NCBI RefSeq assembly: GCF_000143765.1
Contig: NZ_GL379770.1
Coordinates: forward strand, 310,001 to 374,000
Direction: 5' to 3'
DNA: 64,000 bases
DNA from: Sphingobacterium spiritivorum ATCC 33861
GTDB lineage: Bacteria; Bacteroidota; Bacteroidia; Sphingobacteriales; Sphingobacteriaceae
The first letter of the stretch is position 1. The number at the start of each line of letters is the position of its first letter. Under the pieces are notes generated by a model. That model had not been told where the DNA came from and made no database searches. It was given only the letters and a program-made list of their open reading frames with translations. Positions 16,223-24,293 of the stretch are shown here, piece after piece. The translations under genes and the position numbers were made by a program.

Positions 16223-18595
16223 TTACAGACGATTCTGTTCATCTGTTTTCCTTATAGTTTTATTGTTTCTGATCGTCTGATTTCCAAAGTTAAAGCGCAA
16301 TGTGGCACTTATTTTTCGGGTGTCCTGATAATCCAGAAAATAATTGTTCTGATTCGCATAATTGGTTGCAACTTTGACTTTCTCTGATTTGAAAATATCC
16401 AGAAAATAGAGACTCAGTTCTAATTTTTTATGGATAAACTTGCGATTCATAACAAAATAGGTGGATGAAAATCCGGAAATTCTGAACGGTCCCTGTATAG
16501 ATGGGGAGTAATAAGAATTGCCAACTTCTACGTTCCAGTCAGTTTTTCTGTTAAGGATAAAACTGGTGCTGAGTGTTGTATTAAGCTGGTACACATCATT
16601 TTTATAAATCAGTTTATCTACTCCTTCAAAATAATTCTCATTGTACATCGCTGAAAGCATTCCATTTGCAGACCACCAGGGTTTGATATCCAGATTCTTG
16701 CTTATATCTATTCCTGCGCCTTGTCCCTTTTCGATATTTGTGTAGTGATAGATCAGGTTGTGCGTGGCATCATCCTGATAGGAGATTTCCATAGAAGGCC
16801 ATTTCTCATAGCGGTAAAACAAATCAATATTCCAGTTATTTCGGGTATAAGTCAGGTTCAGGTTATGTACAATGGTTGCACGAAGCCTTGCATCCCCCTG
16901 AAAGTAGGAGAAAAGGTTATAATAGGATTTGGTCGGATTGAGCCAGGAGTAAGACGGTCTGCTGATACGTTTGCCATAGGAAAATCCCAACTGTGACTTG
17001 TCATTTGTCTCGTATTGTGCATAGAAAGTAGGGAAAAGTGTCAGGTAATCGGTCTTGTTGATATCGGACGGTTGTGATACGGTTCCGGTTAAGTTGGTGT
17101 ATTCTGCACGTAGGCCGGCTTTGAGACTCCACTTTTTCCATTGATAGGATGCTGATCCATATCCGGCTGCATTATGTTCCTGATAATCAAAATCACTGCT
17201 TTTTTCTGGCCTGAAAGCTAATTCCCCATTTTCATTGTCTGCAAATATTAGTTTACTGAATGTGCTTACGTAGCTGTATTTTCCTCCAAATTCCAGTTCC
17301 AGTTGCTTTCTTTTGTGGCTGAAATCTATTTGTGTGGAAAAAAGCCGGGTCTTATTGTCGTTGTCACTTGTGAAATGTGAGGTCGACGGATCCTGATCTT
17401 TAAAATTAAGCTCTGTAAGAATGTCCTGATAATTAACCCTGTTATTGGTGGTGTAATAAGTGGCCCAGTCTAAGGTATTTGCTTTAGAGAGTTTTTTGAC
17501 CAGTTGCAGAAACAGGTTGTTATTTTTTGTGCTTCTGTAATGATCATTGGTTGTCAGATAGTTGGACTCTACCTGCTGCTGCTGGTTATAGATAAGCGTA
17601 GGTACACGGTATATTCCTTCTGAATTGGGACTGTAAAAACCATTCCATCCGAAGGATAGTGTTAATGTACTATCCGGATTATAGTCTGCTGTAAATACAT
17701 AGGTTTGTTGATTTTTATTGTCATCTATACGGTCCATTTTGCTGATCCAGGTCGTATTATCACTTGCATATTGGACATAATCGGTACCGTAGCGTGCATA
17801 AGTTCCTCTGCCGAAATTATAGATTCCTTTGAAATTGAACTTTTCTGTTTTGAAATAATTAGTAAGTCCGAATATTTGTTTGCCGTAGTTACTTTGTTCA
17901 GCCTTAGCCAGAAATACCCCTCTGTAACCATACAGTTGATTTTGTTTCATTTTGATGTTAATAATAGCCGTTCCGGAAGCCTCATATCTGGCCGGAGGAT
18001 TTGTGATGACTTCCACCGCCTGTACATCAGTTCCCGAACTGTTCTCTAACAGGTTTTTTAATTCTTCTCCTGTAAGTGTGACCGGTTTGTCATTTATCAT
18101 GATAAGTATATTGCGACTTCCCTTGATGCTGATGTCTGAACCTAGGACTTTGACCAGTGGCGTACGTTTCAGTATTTCCCAGCTGCTCAATGCAGAGATA
18201 TTACTGTTTTGTACATTAAATTCAAGACGATCTACTTTTCGGGTTACACGAGGACGTTTACCTTCTATAATCACTTCTTCCAATTGATTTGTCTTTGCTG
18301 AAAGACGGATCAGGAGCTGATTTTGTATGGTGTCGGGTTGAATAAATTCTTCGTAGGTCTTATAATTAAGATCCCTGGCGCTGATATAATAATTGCTGTT
18401 GTTGTCCAGAGAGAGCGTAAATTTTCCGGATGCATCTGTCCGTGTTTTATGGAGTGCCTGATACAGGCTGTCCATGAGCACTACTGTTACATTTGCCAGT
18501 GTTTCGTTTTTATCATTGATTACTTTACCTTGCATTTGTTTTTGCTGTGCCCATAAAAGAGAGGGGAAAAGAAAGAGTAGTAAAATGTGTTTCAT
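16223..18595 (-). CDS. TonB-dependent-receptor-like outer membrane beta-barrel protein
   Basis: About 790 residues. A signal peptide (MKHILLLFLFPSLLWAQQ) is followed by a carboxypeptidase-regulatory-like beta-sandwich (KVINDKNETLANVTVVLMD), a plug-like segment (LLENSSGTDVQAVEVITNPP) and a long barrel with aromatic-rich strands. This is the Bacteroidota outer-membrane beta-barrel family related to TonB receptors. The ligand is unknown. It is divergent from a histidine kinase/response regulator pair, a common regulatory layout. I use ATG 18595, where the signal peptide begins. Confidence 0.85.
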   Translation of the reverse strand: MKHILLLFLFPSLLWAQQKQMQGKVINDKNETLANVTVVLMDSLYQALHKTRTDASGKFTLSLDNNSNYYISARDLNYKTYEEFIQPDTIQNQLLIRLSAKTNQLEEVIIEGKRPRVTRKVDRLEFNVQNSNISALSSWEILKRTPLVKVLGSDISIKGSRNILIMINDKPVTLTGEELKNLLENSSGTDVQAVEVITNPPARYEASGTAIINIKMKQNQLYGYRGVFLAKAEQSNYGKQIFGLTNYFKTEKFNFKGIYNFGRGTYARYGTDYVQYASDNTTWISKMDRIDDNKNQQTYVFTADYNPDSTLTLSFGWNGFYSPNSEGIYRVPTLIYNQQQQVESNYLTTNDHYRSTKNNNLFLQLVKKLSKANTLDWATYYTTNNRVNYQDILTELNFKDQDPSTSHFTSDNDNKTRLFSTQIDFSHKRKQLELEFGGKYSYVSTFSKLIFADNENGELAFRPEKSSDFDYQEHNAAGYGSASYQWKKWSLKAGLRAEYTNLTGTVSQPSDINKTDYLTLFPTFYAQYETNDKSQLGFSYGKRISRPSYSWLNPTKSYYNLFSYFQGDARLRATIVHNLNLTYTRNNWNIDLFYRYEKWPSMEISYQDDATHNLIYHYTNIEKGQGAGIDISKNLDIKPWWSANGMLSAMYNENYFEGVDKLIYKNDVYQLNTTLSTSFILNRKTDWNVEVGNSYYSPSIQGPFRISGFSSTYFVMNRKFIHKKLELSLYFLDIFKSEKVKVATNYANQNNYFLDYQDTRKISATLRFNFGNQTIRNNKTIRKTDEQNRL

Positions 18596-18703
18596 GTTTG
18601 CTGATCGTATCTGATAGGGCAAAAGTGTTTATTAGGTTTTACAGACTCGGTTAATGAAGCGTTAATGATGGGTTAAGGTCTGTTTAAGATCGGATCTACT
18701 GAT

Positions 18704-18711
18704 TATATTTG
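18704..18711 (+). promoter_or_regulatory. -7 promoter box next to histidine kinase start
   Basis: TATATTTG is an exact TAnnTTTG match ending four bases before the kinase ATG at 18716. The upstream -33 element is not clear. A very short or absent 5' leader is implied. Confidence 0.45.
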
Positions 18712-18715
18712 TTTT

Positions 18716-20047
18716 ATGAATGGGAAGCTTTCACGGTTAATTCTTACATTTTCAATACTTTTTATTGTGCTGGTCGGGATACAGGTCTATTTTATCTCCA
18801 ATACATATCAGCTCAAGCGCAGAGAGATTATTGAGGATGTGAAGCAGAGTTTGTCCTCTCTGGAGGATGATGTGGATATCTTTGACAAGAGTCTGCTGAA
18901 GGATAATGAAGCACAGGAGGCTGTCTGGAAAGTGGAGAAAAAACAATGGACTGAAAGTGATTTGCGTAGCTTGTATGCACGTAAGGCTAAATCTGTGGAA
19001 GCGAAGCTGACACGGTATGTGGATAGTACTTTTGCAGAGAAGGGATATAAGGTCGGGGTGATGAAAGAATTCGTGAATGTGATTTCACGCAGTACTAATC
19101 GGCCCCTTATTCAGCATCCTCTTCTTATATACAAGACCAGTACACCGGTTTCAAAAAAATATCTGATGACATCCGGTAAATGGGAGACCAGTTATAACTC
19201 TACGACAACTACTGACGATAAAAAGACTAAGATATCCTCTCAAAGAAAATACAGCTATCATCTGGTACGTAAGACGTATTTTGAAATCAATAATCTGAAA
19301 TGGGTCGTTTTTAAAGACTTGTTGTTTTTGATTATCACATCTTTATTGATTCTGACAGCGGTATTGATTTTATTCTATCTGACCTACAAAAATCTATTGC
19401 GTCAGCGAAAACAGATTGATGTGCTTCATGATATGATGGACAATATTTCACATGAACTCAAAACGCCTATTGCTACACTCAAAATCGCATCAAAAACACT
19501 GGCGCACAATACCGACTCGCAAGTTGTACAGGTCATCGGACGTCAGGTCGATCGCCTTGAAAATATGTTGCAGCCGATTATGCAGCAGGAGAGGAGGGAT
19601 GAATTGACATATTGGACAATAGCTGATGCGAAGGCTTTTGTGAGTGATTTTCAGTTGGCACATCCGATGATTACATTAGAGGTGGAGCAGCTGTTTGATC
19701 ATGATCTTAAGTTGGATAAATATGATATCGAAACTATTCTGACCAATCTTTTGAATAACAGTATAAAATATGGTGCGAAGTCTGTATCCTTATCTTTTGA
19801 GCTAAACGAAGGGCTGGTCAAAATTGTTGTAAAAGATGACGGAGTTGGGATTGACAAACTAGAGCAGCCTTATATTTTTGAGAAGTTTTACCGTATCCAG
19901 AAAGACAATATACATGATACCAAAGGGTTGGGGTTGGGATTGTATATTGTCAAGCAGATTGTCAGTAAGTATAAAGGAGAGGTGACTGTCTTGAGTGAAC
20001 TTAGCAAAGGTGCGGCATTCCGTATATCATTACCTTATGAAGTATAA
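18716..20047 (+). CDS. Two-component sensor histidine kinase
   Basis: A 443-residue inner-membrane kinase. Transmembrane helices lie at about 8-27 and 201-223, flanking a periplasmic sensor of about 170 residues with no recognised domain. The HisKA box is DNISHELKTPIATLKI with His246. The ATPase part has the N-box LLNNSIKYGA, G1 KDDGVGID and G2 GLGLGLYIVKQIV. It overlaps the response-regulator start by 11 bases, so the two are translationally coupled. It probably senses an envelope signal and may control the divergent outer-membrane gene. Confidence 0.93.
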   Translation: MNGKLSRLILTFSILFIVLVGIQVYFISNTYQLKRREIIEDVKQSLSSLEDDVDIFDKSLLKDNEAQEAVWKVEKKQWTESDLRSLYARKAKSVEAKLTRYVDSTFAEKGYKVGVMKEFVNVISRSTNRPLIQHPLLIYKTSTPVSKKYLMTSGKWETSYNSTTTTDDKKTKISSQRKYSYHLVRKTYFEINNLKWVVFKDLLFLIITSLLILTAVLILFYLTYKNLLRQRKQIDVLHDMMDNISHELKTPIATLKIASKTLAHNTDSQVVQVIGRQVDRLENMLQPIMQQERRDELTYWTIADAKAFVSDFQLAHPMITLEVEQLFDHDLKLDKYDIETILTNLLNNSIKYGAKSVSLSFELNEGLVKIVVKDDGVGIDKLEQPYIFEKFYRIQKDNIHDTKGLGLGLYIVKQIVSKYKGEVTVLSELSKGAAFRISLPYEV

Positions 20048-20714
20048 TATTTTATTAGTCGAGGATGATGAGGATTTTGGCTTTATGCTGAAACAGTATC
20101 TGGAACTTTCCGGTCTGGAAGTAAGGCTCATTGCCCATCCACAGGAGGCAGAGGCATTGCTGGATCAGGATTTTACCTTTCATCTGGCTATTCTGGATGT
20201 AATGATGCCCTATATGAGTGGCTTTACACTGGCACAAAAAATTCTTAGCCGGTATCCGGGATTTCCGTTTATCTTTCTGACCGCGAAGGATCAGAAGATA
20301 GATAAGCTTACAGGGCTCAAGATCGGGGCGGATGATTATATTACCAAGCCTTGCGATCCGGAAGAACTTGTGCTGCGTATTCAGAATATTGTCCGTCGCA
20401 GTCAGCCGGTATTGCCTGTAGCTGAAGTCAAAATAGGAACTTATGTATTTGACCGGTCTAATTTTCTGTTGATCCATCCGCAGGAAACTTTCCGGCTGAC
20501 TGAACGCGAGGTCAATCTGCTCTCGTATCTATGGAGTCAGAACAGACAATTGGTGACGCGTGAGCAGATACTGGAGCAGGTCTGGGGAACTACCGATTTT
20601 TTTACAGGGAGAAGTATGGATGTATTTATCAGCCGATTGCGAAAGTATCTGAGTCATGATCCCGGATTACAGATTAACTCTGTGCGGGGAATAGGCTTTG
20701 ATGTCAGGTTATAA
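20037..20714 (+). CDS. OmpR-family response regulator
   Basis: About 225 residues. The receiver domain has the acidic pair in LLVEDDEDFGFML, the phospho-acceptor Asp in LAILDVMMPYMSGF, and Lys in ADDYITKPCDPEEL. A winged-helix OmpR/PhoB DNA-binding domain follows (TEREVNLLSYLWSQ, then a final INSVRGIGFDVRL). I start at the ATG at 20037, which overlaps the kinase stop. It is the cognate partner of that kinase. Confidence 0.94.
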   Translation: MKYNILLVEDDEDFGFMLKQYLELSGLEVRLIAHPQEAEALLDQDFTFHLAILDVMMPYMSGFTLAQKILSRYPGFPFIFLTAKDQKIDKLTGLKIGADDYITKPCDPEELVLRIQNIVRRSQPVLPVAEVKIGTYVFDRSNFLLIHPQETFRLTEREVNLLSYLWSQNRQLVTREQILEQVWGTTDFFTGRSMDVFISRLRKYLSHDPGLQINSVRGIGFDVRL

Positions 20715-20723
20715 GCTTTATAA

Positions 20724-21293
20724 TCATTCCTCTTTATCCAGATTTTGCCAGTAAGCCATTACCTTATCTTTGACCAGTGCAGGTAACTGATCAAAATTAG
20801 CTGAAAAATAATCCTTCTGATAGCTGTCAGCCGCTTTTGCTTCTATTGTATAGAACTGTTTTTTATGGAACAGTAACAGAATGACAGCATGTTGCTGATC
20901 GATATTGTTAGCTGCATTTTTGGAGAAGATAAACAGGCTTTCGGGATAATGATCTTTGTCACTGTCAAAGAATGCTTTCCGGTTGGACCAGGTCATCAGG
21001 ATTTCATTGGGGAAGCAAAAGTCCTTCTTACTTTGTAGGATCCATTTATCATTCTCTTTCAGGAATTCTTCAGCATACAGAGAATCTTTATCGGTTCCTT
21101 TTTCATTTTTTGAAAAAATATACATGCGGGCAGGACCGTTTGTTTCTACAGCATCTGCCATCATAATACGTGTTCCGCTGTAAGGGATTCTGTTGCGGTC
21201 GATATTGTCTTTGTTTACAGCAATAAGGCTTACCTGGGCCTGTAGCAGCGATCCGGTAAACAGAAATAATAGGATTGTCAGGTAATTTTTCAT
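20724..21293 (-). CDS. Secreted protein of unknown function
   Basis: A 189-residue protein with a clear signal peptide (MKNYLTILLFLFTGSLLQAQ). I do not recognise a domain. The mature protein is acidic and lysine-rich without repeats or cysteine pairs; MTWSNRKAFFDSDKDHYPES suggests a beta-rich fold. It is convergent with the response regulator gene, whose stop is nine bases away, and has its own promoter side toward 21.3 kb. Confidence 0.6.
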   Translation of the reverse strand: MKNYLTILLFLFTGSLLQAQVSLIAVNKDNIDRNRIPYSGTRIMMADAVETNGPARMYIFSKNEKGTDKDSLYAEEFLKENDKWILQSKKDFCFPNEILMTWSNRKAFFDSDKDHYPESLFIFSKNAANNIDQQHAVILLLFHKKQFYTIEAKAADSYQKDYFSANFDQLPALVKDKVMAYWQNLDKEE

Positions 21294-21340
21294 TATACTG
21301 AGCGGTTATTTACATAGTGGCCATCTAAAGATAGTATAAA

Positions 21341-21372
21341 AAAACGGGAGTATTGTGTTATACTCCCGTTTT
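21341..21372 (-). terminator. Terminator after the NifU-type gene
   Basis: AAAACGGGAGTAT pairs with ATACTCCCGTTTT around a short loop, ending in a U-run on the minus strand. Confidence 0.8.
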
Positions 21373-21396
21373 CTATATTTTACGCTATACGTCTTA

Positions 21397-21951
21397 TTAC
21401 ATGGCTTCAGCAACTACTTCTTCTACTTCAGGTACCATTCTTTTCAGAAGGCCTTCAATACCTGATTTCAGCGTAATGGTAGAAGACGGGCAGCCACTGC
21501 AGGATCCGCGCAATTCTACGGTTACAATTCCGTTATCAAATGATTTGTAGTGAATAGCTCCGCCATCCTGTTCCACTGCAGGACGTACATAGTCGTGCAA
21601 TACCTGCTGGATCTTGACTTCTACTTCTGTTCCTTCAAAATTAGTATCCTCATCGTGATGAACTTCTTTTACAGCCAGTTCGGACTCTACCGCTCCTTTT
21701 ACAAAATCTTTGAGGATAGCTTCAATATCACTCCATTCCACATCGTCCGATTTGGTGATGGTCACGAAGTTACTTGCGAAAAATACACCGGTTACAAAGT
21801 TGAACTTGAAGAGTTCAAATGCAAATGGTGATTCCTGGGCTTTCTCTTTATTCGGGTAATCCAGACTTCCGTTGATCAATAATTTATTGACCAGAAACTT
21901 CATGGTTGCCGGGTTAGGAGTGCTTTCTGTATATACGTTTATGGTTGCCAT
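21397..21951 (-). CDS. NifU-family iron-sulfur cluster carrier
   Basis: A 184-residue protein. The N-terminal domain (ESTPNPATMKFLVNKLLI) is the Scaffold Nfu/NifU N domain. The C-terminal NifU domain has VEQDGGAIHYKSFDNGIVTV and the cluster-binding CxxC in LRGSCSGCPSSTITLK. Family members carry 4Fe-4S clusters to target apoproteins. It is monocistronic, upstream of its own terminator and downstream of purB on the same strand. Confidence 0.93.
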   Translation of the reverse strand: MATINVYTESTPNPATMKFLVNKLLINGSLDYPNKEKAQESPFAFELFKFNFVTGVFFASNFVTITKSDDVEWSDIEAILKDFVKGAVESELAVKEVHHDEDTNFEGTEVEVKIQQVLHDYVRPAVEQDGGAIHYKSFDNGIVTVELRGSCSGCPSSTITLKSGIEGLLKRMVPEVEEVVAEAM

Positions 21952-22025
21952 AGTTTTCTCTCTAGTTATATGATGACAAATATAGGAGTTTTACTTATGC
22001 CTGCCCGTCATCAAAGCGTCAAAGG

Positions 22026-23375
22026 TTACAGTTCTACTCCTGTATAGTTAGATGGCGAAATCGCTTTTAACTCAGTTTTTACAGCTTCACTGACATTGAG
22101 GTTCTCTACAAATACAGCAATGGTGTCTTGTGTTACGTGTGTATTTGTACGTGTGAGATCTTTCAGTGCTTCGTATGGCTGCGGATATCCTTCACGGCGA
22201 AGTACTGTCTGTATAGCCTCTGCTACTACTGCCCAGTTGTTGTTGAGATCATCCTGTAACGCTTTCTCATTTAAGATCAGTTTACGTAAACCTCTCAATG
22301 TAGATTTGATTGCGATAAGGGTGTGTGCAAACGGAACTCCGATATTACGTAATACTGTAGAGTCTGTCAGATCGCGTTGCAGACGTGAAATCGGGAGTTT
22401 CGCTGCCAGATGTTCAAAGATGGCATTAGCCATACCCAGATTACCTTCCGCATTTTCAAAGTCAATAGGATTTACTTTATGAGGCATAGCCGATGAACCA
22501 ATCTGTCCGGCGGTAATCTTTTGTTTAAAATACTCCATCGAAATATATGTCCAGATATCTCTGCACAGATCGATGATGATATTATTGATACGTTTCAGCG
22601 CATCGCAGCTTGCAGCAAAATTGTCGTAATGCTCAATCTGCGTAGTGGTCTGTGAACGGTCTAATCCTAATATGTTGTTTACAAAATTATTTCCGAAGTC
22701 CACCCAGTTTTGGTTAGGATAAGCGATCTGGTGTGCGTTGAAATTACCGGTAGCTCCTCCGAACTTAGCAGAATACGGCACCGCATTCAATAACTGAAGT
22801 TGTTTTTCTATACGCTCTACAAATACTTTGATCTCTTTTCCCAATTTGGTAGGAGAGGCCGGCTGTCCGTGTGTACGTGCCAGCATCGGAATAGCTGTCC
22901 ATTCGTTGGATAGGGCTGTCAGTTCATTTACCAATTCCTGAATAGCAGGAGTATAGCTTTTCTCGATTGCTTCTTTCCATGAATATGGAATGGCCGTATT
23001 ATTAATATCCTGAGAAGTCAGTCCAAAGTGTATAAACTCAAGAGAATCGTGCAGACCGAACTGCTCGAATTTGTCTTTAATAAAGTATTCTACAGCTTTG
23101 ACGTCATGGTTAGTGATCTTTTCTTTATCCTTGATCCACTGTGCATCTTCTGGTGTGAAGTTGAGGTATAATGCTCTTAATTTTTCATTTAAAGATCCGT
23201 CAAAATGTTGTAACTGTGGAATGCCGGAACCCGTCAATGCAATAAAGTATTCGATTTCTACCAGTACACGGTATTTGATCAGTGCAAATTCAGAAAAATA
23301 TGCAGATAGTTCGTTGGTAGCATTATAGTAACGGCCGTCTACAGGAGACACCGCTGTTAGAGAAGATAAAGCCAT
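22026..23375 (-). CDS. purB: Adenylosuccinate lyase
   Basis: About 449 residues of the fumarase/aspartase superfamily. The signature loop SSAMPHKVNPIDFENAEGN is intact, with TSQDINNTA and ARTHGQPASPTKLGKE as the other catalytic segments. It catalyses two fumarate-releasing steps: SAICAR to AICAR and adenylosuccinate to AMP. I use ATG 23375; a TTG nine bases upstream is less likely. Confidence 0.96.
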   Translation of the reverse strand: MALSSLTAVSPVDGRYYNATNELSAYFSEFALIKYRVLVEIEYFIALTGSGIPQLQHFDGSLNEKLRALYLNFTPEDAQWIKDKEKITNHDVKAVEYFIKDKFEQFGLHDSLEFIHFGLTSQDINNTAIPYSWKEAIEKSYTPAIQELVNELTALSNEWTAIPMLARTHGQPASPTKLGKEIKVFVERIEKQLQLLNAVPYSAKFGGATGNFNAHQIAYPNQNWVDFGNNFVNNILGLDRSQTTTQIEHYDNFAASCDALKRINNIIIDLCRDIWTYISMEYFKQKITAGQIGSSAMPHKVNPIDFENAEGNLGMANAIFEHLAAKLPISRLQRDLTDSTVLRNIGVPFAHTLIAIKSTLRGLRKLILNEKALQDDLNNNWAVVAEAIQTVLRREGYPQPYEALKDLTRTNTHVTQDTIAVFVENLNVSEAVKTELKAISPSNYTGVEL

Positions 23376-23443
23376 GTTTGTCAATTTATTTTGACAAAAA
23401 TAGCAAAACGAGCACGTATTCCCAATTTAGAGTGGTAAAAACA

Positions 23444-23475
23444 AAAAGACCGGTACAAATTTGTACCGGTCTTTA
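23444..23475 (-). terminator. Terminator after the small lipoprotein gene
   Basis: AAAGACCGGTACAAA pairs with TTTGTACCGGTCTTT, a perfect palindrome with A/T flanks. It lies downstream of the minus-strand lipoprotein gene. Confidence 0.8.
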
Positions 23476-23503
23476 ATGAGTTTTTTATACTCTCAATCGG
23501 AGA

Positions 23504-23722
23504 TTAGTGAGCAGCTTTAACTGAATCAGCGATAGAATCACCTTTAGCTTTAACTGAATCAGCTACGTTGTTCAAAGAATCAGCGATAGAGTCAGTAGTA
23601 GCTTGGATTGAATCACCTAATGAATCTGCAGTTTCAGCAGTTTTAGTAGATGAGTTACCGCATGAAGCGAAAGCTAAAGTTAAAGCTAAACCTAAAAATC
23701 CGAATTTGAATAAGTTTTTCAT
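23504..23722 (-). CDS. Small lipoprotein with Ser/Asp/Ala heptad-like repeats
   Basis: A 72-residue precursor with a lipobox signal (GLALTLAFASC), so the mature chain would be lipidated at Cys20 or 21. The mature part is a run of A-D-S-x-x-D-S-type units (TTDSIADSLNNVADSVKAKG), predicted amphipathic helix. No family is recognised; the pattern recalls small Lpp-like or entericidin-like surface lipoproteins. Strong small-gene expression is suggested by its isolated unit with a good terminator. Confidence 0.7.
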   Translation of the reverse strand: MKNLFKFGFLGLALTLAFASCGNSSTKTAETADSLGDSIQATTDSIADSLNNVADSVKAKGDSIADSVKAAH

Positions 23723-24028
23723 TTTTAATTTTCTATTTTAATTGAAACAAATTTGTTTATTTAATCTTTAATACCCGTAACCTTAAAAGGTAACCCCGAA
23801 TATTTAACTTTTTTTAATTTTTTATTTAAGTTGTTGTTTTTCAGTGTTTTAAAGTTTTAAAAAATATTATTTTTTTATTTTTAAAGAACCTTGAAAAGCA
23901 GATATTCGTTTAAATATGGCGCAAAGATGGGATAATAATATGACGTTGTCAAGACTTTTATTCTAATTGATGTGTTTATTTGTGCTATATTTATTTAATG
24001 TTCTTATAATCAGGTATTTATATTTTAT

Positions 24029-24067
24029 CGTCTAAGTCCATAAAGCTGGCGGGGACGCCAACTGACG
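24029..24067 (+). ncRNA. Structured element, copy 1 (tandem pair)
   Basis: A closing stem CGTC/GACG (24029-24032 with 24064-24067) encloses the conserved AAGTCCATA and a hairpin with loop GGGGAC. GTCC at 24036-24039 can pair with GGAC at 24053-24056 as a pseudoknot. The P2 arm has one C-A mismatch here. An alternative pairing AAAGCTG with CAGCTTT (24042-24074) excludes the closing stem. The strand is assigned from the direction of the downstream gene only. Confidence 0.45.
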
Positions 24068-24143
24068 CAGCTTTTAATTGCTTGATTTACTTTGTTTTGA
24101 AAAGGAGCATGTGCTTTTGAGTACAGTGTTTGATTATTTTTTT

Positions 24144-24191
24144 CCAGAGCAAAGTCCATACAGTTGGCAGGGACGCCGACTAATGCTCTGG
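24144..24191 (+). ncRNA. Structured element, copy 2 (tandem pair)
   Basis: A closing stem of 8 bp, CCAGAGCA/TGCTCTGG, encloses AAGTCCATA, then the hairpin GTTGGC/GCCGAC with loop AGGGAC. GTCC at 24154-24157 can pair with GGAC at 24171-24174. The core is nearly identical to copy 1, 118 bases upstream, but the closing stem has changed on both sides while keeping pairing. That looks like covariation. I cannot assign it to a known riboswitch class. Confidence 0.5.
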
Positions 24192-24293
24192 TTATTGTGT
24201 GGCAGACTGCGAAAAGTAGTCCTATTATTTTTCAATAATAAAAACTAAATTATAAGGCCCTTTGTTGTTAAAGAGGTTAAAACCGATACAGTT

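Larger units (their letters stand above)
23723..24293. other. 570-bp intergenic region holding a tandem structured RNA element
   Basis: AT-rich between a minus-strand lipoprotein gene and the plus-strand acyl-CoA dehydrogenase gene. It has no coding frame of gene character. The two conserved motifs at 24029-24067 and 24144-24191 are the only strong features I see; a weak AT hairpin (TATTAT/AATAATA) lies near 24223-24240. Confidence 0.6.

Noticed and set aside
24029..24191. Guanidine-II (mini-ykkC) tandem hairpins
   Set aside because: The loop reads GGGACGCC, not the GGACGRCC of that class, and the conserved AAGTCCATA is not part of it.
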